Positions 51,891 to 62,647 are shown, counted from the stretch's first letter. The stretch: DNA of 64,000 nt from Chamaecyparis obtusa (GCA_027943335.1 BSBK01002925.1:2052501-2116500); one strand, 5' to 3'. Translations and numbers: made by a program. The notes: generated from the letters alone by a model not told the origin.

Positions 51891-52279
51891 GAGAGTCAAA
51901 GACTACCTGCTATTAGAAAGTCAAAAGATTTATGGGTTTTCTTCATGTTAGTATTTCCAATCCAGAATAAGTTGCAGAATTTCCCTAAACTATAAACAAG
52001 CACCAAAAAATAGGTATTTCCAAATTAATCTCATCATGAGGTATGTATTTTACTTTATCTAATTTCAAGTGACAATGACAATGAGTTTTATTTCAATCCT
52101 ATTTTCTCTAAATAACATTTATGTTCCTATGATGGAACTCCACATTATATAAACAATTTTAGCCTAATCCTTAGGGGCTCATTGTCTTGTATAGTGTTGT
52201 GAGTGATATAATAGGTCTCTTTACATCTTTGTTCCTACACTTGGGGTACAAGGATGTCATCTCCTTCATTTCCACCTTT

Positions 52280-52620
52280 TCAGGATTCACCTCTTTCCTT
52301 GGTTAAGCAGTATCTATCTATTATGTGATATCCAATTATACATGAACATTTTGGTTTACATTGAGGTTCTTTTTCCTTGATCACAACTGATTTCATTGTT
52401 TGAAATTGGGTTTCCATGGTTGATAAATCTCTCACCTTGGAAACTAAACAGTGTGCTATCCTTGTATGGCAAACCAAAATAGTCTTGATGTTGAAGAAGG
52501 CTTTATCCTTGTTCTTTTCTTTCCTTAACATGTCAAAATAGTATGTTTTTGCCATTTAAGGAGGGGGGCATATATACGGCCTCCCTCATTTTATATTATG
52601 TATTTTTGTTCTAACCTTTT
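52280..52620. other. Decayed interior of element E
   Basis: A 91-codon frame is open on the - strand (52280-52555). The + strand also reads protein-like between stops (LVKQYLSIM, TTDFIV, VSMVDKSLTLE). I cannot assign either to a family, and both may be chance. Confidence 0.3.
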
Positions 52621-52627
52621 GTTTTGT

Positions 52628-52918
52628 AGCATGCTAAATCTCAGAAGGTAACGCACATAAGTTGCTAAATCTTGAAGGGAAATGCGTTTCCAATTTCAAA
52701 TATGGTAAATCTTCTGAAGGTAATGCACATAAGTTGCTAAATCCTGAGGAGACACATATTTTTTCAAAATTTTCAATATGCTAAATCTTGGAAGGTAATG
52801 CACATAAGTTGCTAAATCCTAAAGGGACACACATTTTCCATTTCCAATATGCTAAATCTTCTGAAGGTAACACACATAAGTTTCTAAATCCTAAGGAAAC
52901 ACACATTTTTTATTCCAT
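52628..52918 (+). repeat. Tandem repeat, four units of about 72-76 bp
   Basis: Units begin CATGCTAAATCTC, TATGGTAAATCTTC, TATGCTAAATCTTG and TATGCTAAATCTTC. Each contains GAAGGTAAYGCACATAAGTT and a second CTAAATCCT, and ends in a T-rich stretch. It lies in the interior of element E. Confidence 0.85.
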
Positions 52919-53300
52919 GGTGATACAAGAAGGTGGATCCATGGGTACTTTATAAAAGTCATCAAAAGATGCATTACATACATGCACAAAGCCACCAGAA
53001 GGTACACAACATTATGGGTGACTATCAAGTGTTTTCTGGGTGGGCCATCCTATCCTTTTGTGGTTCACAGTGAGATACACACATCTTATTGGTTGAGCTA
53101 GCTAGTCCTCTCTCTCCTTTTCTCTTTGTTCTTTAGTGATGTTTGTCTTATTGCAATCTTGGAGTTGACGAAGACTTGATTCCTTGGGGGCTTGAGGATT
53201 TCTTTGTCCCTTTGATTTCAATAAGATTATCTTTTTCTTTGTGATCTCCTTTACCAAGAGTTTGCATCGAGTCCATACTCTTGCTAATGTGTGGGCTTAA

Positions 53301-54650
53301 TGTATTGTCTTAAAATGGAAGCACTTCCATGATAAGAGTGTTTATCCCTCTGACTAAGTGGTTTGGGGTCATGTTGAACACCTTGAATGTGTAATCAACT
53401 TGGATCTAGCTTTTTCCCCTATTTTGCCCCATTTTCCACTTCATCCTAGCATTTTCTTGGCATTTTAGACTGTGAACATAAGATTCTTGACCTGAGGGTC
53501 AAGGTTGATCTTGACCCTGACCTGGTTAGGATCAACCTCAATCTTGACTTGGTCAGGATCAACCTCAACCCTAACTTTGTTAGGAACAACCTTGTCCTTG
53601 ACCCTAGGGTCTAGGATCCTCAGGGTTAGCTTCCGGTTTCAGGGTTTCATCAAAATCTTGTCTTTTCCCTCTTCGGGGCCACTATTTCTCGAGTTAAGTG
53701 TCAAATTATCAAATTAATATTTGAGGTGGACCTTTCTTGATATTTTTATAGGATTCCTAATTTATTATTGGAGATTAGTCTTTCTCTAGTTTTGTGCCTA
53801 ATGCTCAAATTAACTTTGGGGTTGGCCTTACCTCAAATTTTGTGACAAGGCTCTTAAATAATTATTTTATTTCTATATTAAGGGTGGTCCCCTTCTAGAT
53901 TTTTGTATCAAGAATTTAATTTAATTTCCTCTCCATGTGCACCTCTCTAGAGTCTTGTGCCATGGGCCCTTAATTAATATTTTCTATGAGGCCCCTCTTA
54001 TGCCCTAGATCACTATAAAAGGGAGCGTTCCTGTCTCATTTTCTCCATCCATTCTCACCAAGAAATCTCTCGATCAAGTTTTCATATTCAAGCATTCTCA
54101 AGCAAGAAAGAAGATCAAGCATTCAATTATTCAAGCATTCAAGATCCAATTCATCAAGGAGATCCATTAGTAGCCATTGAATCATTCAAGCTCTATGGAG
54201 CTCTCTTGTTGAAGATTCCTCCATTTCCATTCAAGCCTCTTCCTTATTCAAGATCCATTGAAGATTGGTATTAAAGATCTAAAGACAATTTATTGGAGAC
54301 ATCCTACATTTGATTCTACATTCATCCATTCTTGTGGATTCAAGGATTCGAATCCTCCACAAGGGTTTCAACTCAAGCAAGGTGAATTGTTCCATTTACT
54401 TTTTTTATTCCAACAATTCGAATTCAATTTCAATGTTAATTCCTAAATTGGGGTTTGACTAAGGAAAACCCCTCCCCCCCAACAAACAAAACCATTTTTT
54501 TTGCAAGTATAGGTGTGGAATTTTGGATCTAAGAGCGGATTTGGATACCCTTTTCGGCAAACTTCTGAGATCTACGAACAAAGTCAATCAATCTTCAGAA
54601 TAAAAATGTAGCCTTTAACCTTTTATAAGGGTCAAAGTTGACTTGATCTC
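53301..54650 (+). repeat. Right LTR of element E
   Basis: Same start as the left LTR, preceded by GTGTGGGCTTAA, which may be a decayed polypurine tract. The TATA box is at 54014-54022. It is about 200 bp longer before the TATA box than the left LTR. Confidence 0.65.
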
Positions 54651-55289
54651 ATCTCGAAAAAAGATGTCTAGGTTTTGTAGATCTTGTAGTTTCGGTTAAG
54701 AATTGCAAGAATCAACAATTTTTGAGATCGTTTGACAGGGTTTTTAGTCAATTCTTTTTTGGAGGTAAGTACCTTTATATCTTAATTTCAATATTAATCA
54801 TCTACATTTACTTTTCATATCAGTACAATTTCATTTAAGTGTAAAATATTGGCTTTGGTGTCTCTTTTATGTGCAAATCATTGTCCTAGGACCTCATCCA
54901 CATTTTACCCCTATACACTAACCATGTGTAATTGATTCCTTAAAATGGAACTTCTCAATACTTAAATCATCAAATTTTATTAAAAATGTGTTATTTTAGA
55001 AAAAATCTGCATGTCTAAAAAAGTGGGACACACTATTGTGAGACCACCCAAATGTACCAAAAGTATTACTTCAAGGGGAGTAATAAGTTTTACCGAGGAA
55101 GAAGAGATAAAGGCTAGGGCAAAATTTTGATATATGAATTTGAAGATTTTGAAGGTTTTTAAAAAGCATACCAAACTAATGCCAAAGTGGTAGATTGATA
55201 CTCCTAAGAGTAATTTTTTGGTCATTAGTTATATGGAGTTCACTATGTTTGTCAAAGGAGTTCATTATGTTTGTCAAAGTCATTCAGTA
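54651..55289. other. Unassigned sequence
   Basis: No gene recognised. A two-copy tandem repeat of 22 bp (GGAGTTCAYTATGTTTGTCAAA) lies at 55235-55278. Confidence 0.5.
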
Positions 55290-56439
55290 AGGTAGAAGAG
55301 ATGAGTTGGTAAGAAAGAGAAAGTAGTTGGTAAAAGGAATTAGTTAACAAGGAATTTTAGTTAAAGAAAGAAAGTATAGACATCGAGAAAGGAAGAACCG
55401 AGCACCGAGAACCATGTTCTAATGAGTACCTAACTAAGAAGATAATTTAGTTACCAAGATAGAGAAAATGTATTACTGAGAATAGCAGTCTATCACCAGA
55501 TGAAATCTACGTACATTGAACATGGAAATTGATCATAAAATAGTTTACAAATCTCGGGGAGATCAAATAAAAAAACATTGGAGATTGAAATCAAATGATT
55601 ATACATGATTAGAAGGTGAGTTTAGACAATGATAATTAAAAATGGATATGCATTATAAGTATACCTAATGCTAGCACCACTTGAAGATGAAGATTCTAGA
55701 ACTTTTAGCACTGCTTCAAGAAATTGTATATAAGAAGATCAAAGTGAAAAGATAAATGGAATGCTAGCATATGCATGTGTGAAGAGAAATTGGAGATTGC
55801 AAATTAGAGAAGATGGGCAATAAACACAGTAGCTACCAAGTATCATATTATTGAGGAAGAGATTCAAAATCAAGCTACTGAGTATTGAATTAGTTAGTAT
55901 GATGGATACATAGTATGAGGTAATGGATTGATGAGCACATAGAGTCTGATAAGTATTTTTTGATTAAAATTAGATAGAAATTTTGTTGTTACTAATTAAA
56001 ATTTAATTAGAATTGTACATAAGTCTCTCAACCAAGAAGATCTTAACAAATCTTATGTATCAATCCTTTAACAGGATACAATTCTTAGATTAGAGTTGTG
56101 AAATCTCTTAATAGAGTAGGCTTAGCAATCTTAGAAATATTAACCAAGCTAATACCTTTAACAGGGTAAGCTATCATAAATAGCTAAGCATTTTAGCTCT
56201 AACCAAGAAACTTTATTCTTGTAGTAGTGAAGAGTTGTGGGTGTCATCTCCACTATAGTTTTTATCCTCTAACAAGGATTTTTGTAATACCAAAATTATT
56301 GTGTTATGTGATGTTTATCTTATATTTATTTATTTTCATGTAATGCATGAAAAGGTTGAGTAATCAGTAAATGAATGAAAGTTTAGAAAAGTTTAAAAGA
56401 GATTTGAAGTACTGATTCACCCCTCCCGTCTCAGTAGTT
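55290..56439 (+). repeat. LTR-like remnant (copia type), target of element B
   Basis: The last 400 bp repeat phrases such as CTTTAACAGGRTA and CCTCTAACAAGGA and end GATTCACCCCTCCCGTCTCAG at about 56413-56433, the same closing pattern as the LTRs of G, A and B. ACCGAG motifs occur near 55397. With element B removed, the sequence continues at 63775 and reaches CCAACA at 63798, a possible LTR end. No primer site follows, so it may be a solo LTR. The left end is not determined. Confidence 0.5.
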
Positions 56440-56444
56440 ACCTT
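56440..56444. repeat. Left TSD of element B (ACCTT)
   Basis: ACCTT is repeated exactly at 63775-63779. Confidence 0.93.
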
Positions 56445-57557
56445 TGTTGGAAATATTCAGGAATTAACCGAGTTACTGAGAGGGGAGGGGTGAATCAGTA
56501 ACTCCAAATTTTCTTTTAATTAAAAATGTATTAACATGTAATTTACTTTAACCTTTTCATACAGAAAGCATGAAACTTAAAAGCATTCACAATAATGACA
56601 CATAGATTTGGTTACCCAGAAACCTTCCAAAAAGAAAGTAAAACTGGGGTGGGAATGAAACCCACAAAGCTTTAGTACTGCAGAATAAAGTTGGCCAGTT
56701 AAGGCTTACAATTTGATCACTTCTGATGATCTGCCCTGTTAGGAGCAAAAAGGATTGCTAGATCCACCTTGTTAAAGGATTTACAAACATACAATGAAGT
56801 ATGCACTCAGTAAAGAGATTTTACAAAAGACTGTTAAGTCTACCCGGTTAAAGGATTTAGTACTGATTCACCTGTTAGGATGAAACAATAGATCTCTTGC
56901 TTTGCAACTGGATTGCTGATTGAGATTCACTGATGTACTGATCACCTTCTGTGATGAATTTGTCTTTGCTGTTCCTTATACTGCTGAAGCCCTTTGTAAT
57001 TCGCTTATCTCTGCCTTTCTTTCTTTTTCACATACATGCTACTACATACATCTTGGCATTTTTACAACATTGTTTATATACAAGTCTTAAAAAATTAATT
57101 ACAATTATAATTACAAAGTCGGCTTGACAAATAAACATAAGTGCTACTAAGTCGGCCCAAGTATGCTTACACAGTTTCTGCAAACTAACTCGGTGACTTT
57201 CTGATACTCGGCGTCCACTGCATTACTCGGCATCATCATGCACTCGGTAGAAGTGAAGGCACGGTTCATACTGACCACTCGGTAGGTTTTGAACTCGATA
57301 AATACTGGTGACTCGGTAGACATGATGTTACTCGGTTTACACTATCCTGCTCGGTTTGCACTGTCTGCTCGGTTTGCACTGTGTGCTCGGTTTGCATTGT
57401 CTGCTCATTTTGCACTGTCTGCTCAGTTTGCACTGTCTGCTTGGTTTGCACTGTCTGTTCTATTTGCACTGTCTGCTCGGTTTGCACTGTCTGCTCGGTT
57501 TGCACTCAGAATGCAAATAAGTGTTGTCACTAGTGGCAATTCTGCTTAATGCCAACA
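56445..57557 (-). repeat. 3' LTR of element B
   Basis: 1,113 bp. It carries the 18-bp tandem array at about 57345-57506 and a TATA-like sequence (57072-57080, read on the - strand). Confidence 0.95.
57345..57506 (-). repeat. 18-bp tandem array in 3' LTR of B
   Basis: About nine copies of TGCTCGGTTTGCACTGTC (+ strand) with small variations. On the - strand they translate to a repeated six-residue unit (TEQTVQ); this is a by-product of the 18-bp period, not a protein. Confidence 0.93.
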
Positions 57558-57569
57558 ATCTCCCCCTTT
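57558..57569 (-). other. Polypurine tract of element B
   Basis: The + strand ATCTCCCCCTTT abuts the LTR; on the - strand it is AAAGGGGGAGAT, the same as in element A. Confidence 0.9.
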
Positions 57570-57677
57570 GGCATTAGTGACAAAAACACTTATTGGCCAA
57601 AACTTATATACATGAATCATGCTGAGTTTTATTTTGATTTTTCAAAATTTGTCTTTGTTATAGGGCTTTATACATTG

Positions 57678-57799
57678 TCTCCCCCTTTCAATGTGCTAAC
57701 TTTTTCTATACAAATCTTCTTCTATACATATATCTCCCTCTATACATATCTTTGATCTTCTATACATATATCTCCCTCTATACATATCTCCCCCTTTTT
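57678..57799 (-). other. Extra polypurine-like motifs upstream of the 3' LTR of B
   Basis: TCTCCCCCTTTC at 57678-57689 and ATCTCCCCCTTTT at 57786-57798 repeat the tract. Weaker TATCTCCCTCTAT copies lie at about 57731 and 57769. Element A has the same arrangement. Sirevirus-type copia elements are described as having such multiplied tracts. Confidence 0.75.
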
Positions 57800-57832
57800 G
57801 GCGATAATGCCAAAGAATCATATACAAGTGAT

Positions 57833-60800
57833 TTACAAAGAGAATCCAAAATTTGATAGAAAATCAGAATGTACCTTCATTATTAGTGCCAGGGTTCTGT
57901 CCCAACTTTCTTGCAGAATCTTGCATGTTTGGATTGCAATTTGGACTTTTGCAGAGAGTTCAATCATGTGATCTACTATAGAGAACTGATTGTCATGAAT
58001 CAATGTTTTGGAATGTTCAATGTGCTTATACATTGTATTCATGATGGGAAGGATCATGTGTTGGATGTCTAGCAGTGTGGACCGGATCCTTGTGTCTTCT
58101 TTCAGTAGATCTGACTGCATATTTGATAGATATGAGACTTTCATGTGATGAGCAGAGCTTGAACTTGGCTCAAGTTGCAGCTTCTGTATGCTAATCTTCA
58201 TATCCTCATCCATTTTATTCATTTTATCCTTAACATCCTTTGTGAACTCAGCAATATTGCACAATCTAGCCAAAAGAGAGATAGCATTTGAATAGGTAGA
58301 TTCAATGTTTGACAAAAATGAAGACAATTCTACTTGGTTAATAGCTATGTGCTAAGCAATGTGCTCAAGCACTTTATTGTTGAATCTCTTCTCGGCTCTT
58401 TCAACTAACTTTTCTATCCCAGATGAGTCCTCATTGTATTTATTGACTGCTTCTGCTAATTGTAGCAAAACATGTTGGGAGGAGTCTACTTTAATACCTA
58501 ATGCATTAGACAAAATGTCCTTAGCATCCTTGATGATTTGATATTCCTTGTCTCTCTCCTCTTTAAGCTTCTTTAGCTTTGCTTTCCTTTGAAGGATTTC
58601 ACCTATATTTTGCATTTGGTCCGCTGATAGATTTGCAAAATCTAATATTGGAATCTCTATTTCTTCATCTAGGTCTATATCCTCTACTATATTCTTACCC
58701 AAAAATCTTATGCTCGGTTGAGCTTTAGGCTTATCTGTGCTTAATGCCTTAGTAGTAGTGACAATAGACATAGTTGGACTGGCTATAGAGACTGGTATAC
58801 TTTCTACTGGAGAACATAAAATATTTACACTTGTAGATTCAAAAACTGGAAAACTTACAGTTGGAAAACTTGATGATGTGGGAGACTGCAACTTGGTAGA
58901 AGAAATGGTAGTTGCTTCTGTTGTTGCTATGGATGATTGGACAAATGTTGAAGTTGTCACAAACATGCTTGAAGGTGTCTCCGGGCTGGATGTAGAAACT
59001 TTTACTGGAGAGGTAGGAAGGGATGCAATGACTTCTGCTACTATCCTCACAGTATCATCTACCTCAGTGGCTTCTTCTTGTTCATCACTGTCATCTTCAA
59101 TGTCTTTTATTATGACTGTTTCAATACTCGGTTGGTGAAGGTGGTATATGTTCTTCCATGTGGCATTTGTAGCCTTCACAACCAATTCGATATTGTTGAT
59201 CAGAATCAAACAAGTATTGAACCTTAATGTCATCTTATTTTCATTGTCCTTCAATGCCTTCTTTACTTCATCATTTTTCAAGCTCGGCATTAACTGTCTC
59301 AGGGTTTGATCAAATATGTCTATCACAATTTTCTTTGCATTGCTCCATCTCATTTTTATTGGATTTAATAAGACAGCTGGAACCTGTGGGGCTATGTCAT
59401 CAGGAGAGTATTTCCACTGTCCCATCTTTTCAATAACAGCATCTTCTATTTCCTTCTGTTCTATTTCTGATCTGGTTTCATATTTAAAAGATTTTATGTT
59501 ACTTACTCTAGATCCTGATCCGTCTCTAAAGAGTTTGATCCTTTCTTGAAAGTTTAGAGGAGGCCTTTTGAATACTATGTCTTTATCTTCCTTGTCTGCC
59601 TTGTCTGCCTTACCTCTTGCATTTCTCCTTGTAAATATAGCAATGGGAGGCTTAGGTGCCTTAGTGATGAATACCTTTCCTTTCTTCTTTGTAGGTTTTG
59701 GTTCCTCTATTTTCTCATCCTTTTCCTTTTCTTCTTCATCGATATCTTCTTTGTCCTCGGTTATCATTTGCATTTTGGCTATCCTCTTCTTTCCTTTGTT
59801 TACCACCTGTGGAAGCTTTATGCTTAGTTCAATTCTCACCTTAGCTTCATCATATGTTCCAAAATATGGAGCTTTGGGATTGACAGGCTGATTAAGAAGA
59901 GCTTCAATGATATTCTTGGTTTCATCAATATTTACCTCATAAGGAAGAGGTTTTACATATACAGTCCTCGGTTTGGCTGCTTGAATATATACATTGTCAC
60001 AATCCACCATAAAACAAATGTCATCCTTGTAATCTTCCACCAACTTCTGCGGAATCCGGAATTTGTCATTCATTTTCTCTTTGAAAGACTCAAAATAATT
60101 ATCCATGATGCTTTCAAAATTTTCACCCATTTTTGAGATGTATTCATTTATTTCATAAAGGACTGGCACATCTTTTCTCCATACAACTTTTCCTTTAGAA
60201 GGGAAGAATTTCTGAGCATAGAAGAATAAATAGACCAATAAGGATCCAAACTTACATGGATTGTTTTTGGAAGTTTGAATGCTTTCCATGTTTTTGTTAA
60301 ACTGCTTTAACAATAAGTCTGCTAGGTCAAATGTTAAGTTGTTCTTGACCACTTTGTATGCTAGGTCAATAGCTTCATAGAAGACACTATTCTGTTGACT
60401 AGAACTGTAAATCTTATGGGCAATTATGTGTGTACCAAACTTTAGTTCAGCATCGGTAATGCTGCTAACTTTCATGCCTCTACCGTCCCATTCGGCTAGG
60501 GTTTTCTTCTCTAGTTCCGTCCGACCTAGGGTTTTGGTAGTTTTTGCTTTGTTCAAAATGGGAAGACCAGTGATTTGATGAATCATCTTCTTTTTGATCT
60601 CTATGGGCTGATCCAGCCAAATCTTGCCATCATGTACACGGCTGAGAATGTATCTAACCCATTTCTCCTGAAAGTTTCGAGGTAGATGTGCAATGTGAAC
60701 TAAACCTTTATCTTCCAGATGTTTGTGCTCGGGTTTCAGAATACCATCCACACATAGTTCCTCATGCACAATATCTAGTTCTAGGTTCCCCATTTCATGA

Positions 60801-60985
60801 ATTGAATAGTTGAAATGATTGCGGATGTCGTTAATAAGTAGTACCTTAGGAGGAATCTGAGATTGAGCTCCGTTCAGATCTAGGGCTGCTGCAATTGCAG
60901 GCACGATCTTGAAATCTGGTGCTTTCCATTCCCCTTGGACTAACATATCAGATCCTTTCTTCACTGAAGTGCTGGATGATGCCAT
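57833..60985 (-). CDS. Element B ORF2: novel protein of about 1,050 residues with one in-frame TAG
   Basis: ATG at 60985 opens 877 codons to a TAG at 58352-58354; the same frame then runs on to 57833, giving 1,050 sense codons. N-terminal third: LSRVHDGKIW (about 114-123), IHQITGLP (135-142), FGSLLVYLFFYAQKF (246-260), ICFMV (323-327), YFGTYDE (374-380), all with counterparts in A ORF2. Then come an acidic/Lys linker (about 400-440), a basic FTRRNARGKADKADKE stretch, a conserved middle part, a Ser/Thr/Pro-rich section (about 650-740) and a helical, coiled-coil-prone C-terminus. No RT, protease, integrase, signal peptide or convincing membrane segment is seen. The region after the TAG aligns with the end of A ORF2, so it belongs to the protein. 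Function unknown; structural, chaperone or env-like roles are guesses. Confidence 0.82.
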
Positions 60986-61401
60986 GGTAACTCACAGAAA
61001 ATTCTTTTTGCAAAAGTATTGAATCGCTGGGTTGCTCTTGAAATTTTCTGCTCTCAAAGTGCTAAAGGTTCACGGTGAAGAATGAGTTCGATTACTTGCC
61101 TTTTGTTTACGACTCTGTCATTAATGCTCAGTACAAATTAGGGTATGAATTTTGACAGACTGTCACCCACTAAGAATTAATTGCTCGGTAAAGACTTCGC
61201 AACTCGGTGAACTTGAGAATTCATATTGCTCTGACCTTGCTCGGTAAAGACCGGTACCGACCTTGCTCGGTAAAGACTGATACTGACCTTCCTGTGATCT
61301 TACTGCATCTTGCATGCTGATTTAGATCTTTCTTTTAATTTGGTTCTGGAACTGCTTGAGATTGGTCTGTAAGAATATAGTTCTAGTGCTTTCTTGGAAA
61401 T
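60986..61401. other. Spacer between ORF2 and ORF1 of B
   Basis: About 416 bp without a coding frame, rich in CTCGGTAAAGAC phrases at about 61180-61280. The equivalent spacer in A is about 435 bp. How ORF2 is translated (splicing, reinitiation or a second transcript) cannot be told. Confidence 0.6.
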
Positions 61402-62595
61402 TTAGTTTGAGTCGGTAGAGCCACGCATTCCATTACTTGGACTGGTTTGCTCGGTAGATTTAGGAATCCATTTTTGTCTCACCTGTTTCCTGACCTTAGT
61501 TGCTTCATTCTTCTTTCCATCTTCAACTTCACTAGCATTCATGCAGTTTCTGGCTATGTGACCGAGTTTAGTGCATTTGAAGCATCTTACGGTAGTATCT
61601 CTTTTCCTTAGATGATGTTTTATGCAATTCATGCCAATGTGTCCATATTCTCCACAGTAATGACATCTACACCAGGTGTTGTAGTCCCATCCAAACATTG
61701 CTTTCATAATTTGTTCTGCTAGATTGAATATTTTGGATCTGCACTCGGATGCCTTGTGACCTTGTTTGTTGCATTTGTGACAATTACCTCCGAATCTTGG
61801 TTTTTCCCTGCATTCATTTGCTTTGTGACCATGTTGATTGCAGTTGTAGCATTTTCCATTGAATTCTACTTTTTCACTATTCCAACATTTATTTGAAGTA
61901 TGTCCTATTTTACCACAGTGATTACAAGTAGGTTTTTGATTCCTTTGAGTACCTTGCTTAGAAGATTCACCTTCTCCTTTGTATCCAAGTCCTACTTTTC
62001 CTTTTTGCCTATGAAGATTTCGCTCATACAGCTGATTCAAGTCTTCTTGACTTTTTAGCATTCCTTCATTGATTTGTTTTTCAGCGTTTAGGTCATCCAC
62101 CAATCTTAGATTGATTTCCTTTTCAGATCTTAGTTCTTCTCTTGTGTTTTCTATTTCTGATCTTAGATTAAAAATTTCCTCATTTGTATGAGAGATCTGA
62201 TCAATTAGGTTTTCTAGCTGAAGGGTTTTATTTTGGACTTCAATGTTCCTTCCATCTAATTCATCTTTCAACTTGTTTCTTTGTTCCAAGATCTCACAAA
62301 ATCTTGTAGAGCGTAGCTCTTGTTCTCTTTTTAATTTTCTCACTTCTTCCTGCAGAGACCCATTCTTTTCTAGGAGTTCTTTGACAGCATTGTTTGCTTC
62401 ATCTGAGCTATTTGAGGGAAAAAGATCTTCAATCTTTTCTTCAATGTAATTCTGATCATTCATCTGATTTGCAAGTTCCTTCCTTCTTCTTAGGGATTGG
62501 GAAAGATGTTCTTTTGCTTCTTTAAGTTTAGCTATGGCCATTTCCAGATCTAGCTTTTCATTTTCAATCACCTTGTTCAGTTTGAATACCTCCAT
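61402..62595 (-). CDS. Element B ORF1: Gag-like coiled-coil protein with five CCHC zinc knuckles
   Basis: An intact 397-residue frame whose ATG lies 53 bases after the primer site. Residues 1 to about 195 are almost entirely charged heptad-like helix (LKEAKEHLSQSLRRRKELAN; NKLKDELDGRNIEVQNKTLQ). Five knuckles follow: C224-C237 (CNHCGKIGHTSNKC), C249-C262, C272-C285, C311-C324 and C338-C351 (CFKCTKLGHIARNC). The end, QVRQKWIPKS, resembles the phrase before protease in copia Gag-Pol. The usual copia capsid domain (UBN2) is not recognisable. Knuckles of this kind bind RNA, so packaging the element RNA into particles of a partner is the likely role. It is the best preserved gene in the window. 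Confidence 0.92.
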   Translation of the reverse strand: MEVFKLNKVIENEKLDLEMAIAKLKEAKEHLSQSLRRRKELANQMNDQNYIEEKIEDLFPSNSSDEANNAVKELLEKNGSLQEEVRKLKREQELRSTRFCEILEQRNKLKDELDGRNIEVQNKTLQLENLIDQISHTNEEIFNLRSEIENTREELRSEKEINLRLVDDLNAEKQINEGMLKSQEDLNQLYERNLHRQKGKVGLGYKGEGESSKQGTQRNQKPTCNHCGKIGHTSNKCWNSEKVEFNGKCYNCNQHGHKANECREKPRFGGNCHKCNKQGHKASECRSKIFNLAEQIMKAMFGWDYNTWCRCHYCGEYGHIGMNCIKHHLRKRDTTVRCFKCTKLGHIARNCMNASEVEDGKKNEATKVRKQVRQKWIPKSTEQTSPSNGMRGSTDSN

Positions 62596-62647
62596 TGTCC
62601 TGGATCTTTGCTCAAGCTAGTTAAGCTTTGTCTTGAGAACCAATGCT

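Larger units (their letters stand above)
50721..54650 (+). mobile_element. LTR-flanked element E without recognisable coding domains
   Basis: Two diverged direct repeats start TGTATCATCTTAAAATGGAAGC at 50721 and TGTATTGTCTTAAAATGGAAGC at 53301. They share a TATA box context and end alignably near 51890 and 54640. The 1.4-kb interior has no gag or pol motif, only a decayed frame and a tandem repeat. The size and lack of coding domains fit a LARD- or TRIM-like non-autonomous element, or a heavily deleted gypsy. The true LTR ends, primer site and TSD could not be fixed. Confidence 0.65.

Noticed and set aside
57266..57549. Open frames with a TEQTVQ or ALSARF six-residue repeat (also at 63506-63715)
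   Set aside because: The period is the 18-bp DNA repeat of the B LTR; both strands give repetitive frames, and no start context or homology supports a protein.
57558..57799. Possible CRISPR-like or phage-like repeat pattern from repeated CTCCCCCTTT motifs
   Set aside because: Irregular spacing, eukaryotic retrotransposon context and position before an LTR fit polypurine tracts.
58737..59138. 133-codon frame on the + strand opposite ORF2 of B
   Set aside because: It is antisense to the well-supported ORF2 and has composition expected from its Ser/Thr-rich section.
59568..59891. 107-codon hydrophobic frame on the + strand
   Set aside because: Antisense of the Lys/Glu-rich linker of ORF2, which gives Phe/Leu/Ser-rich translations by composition.
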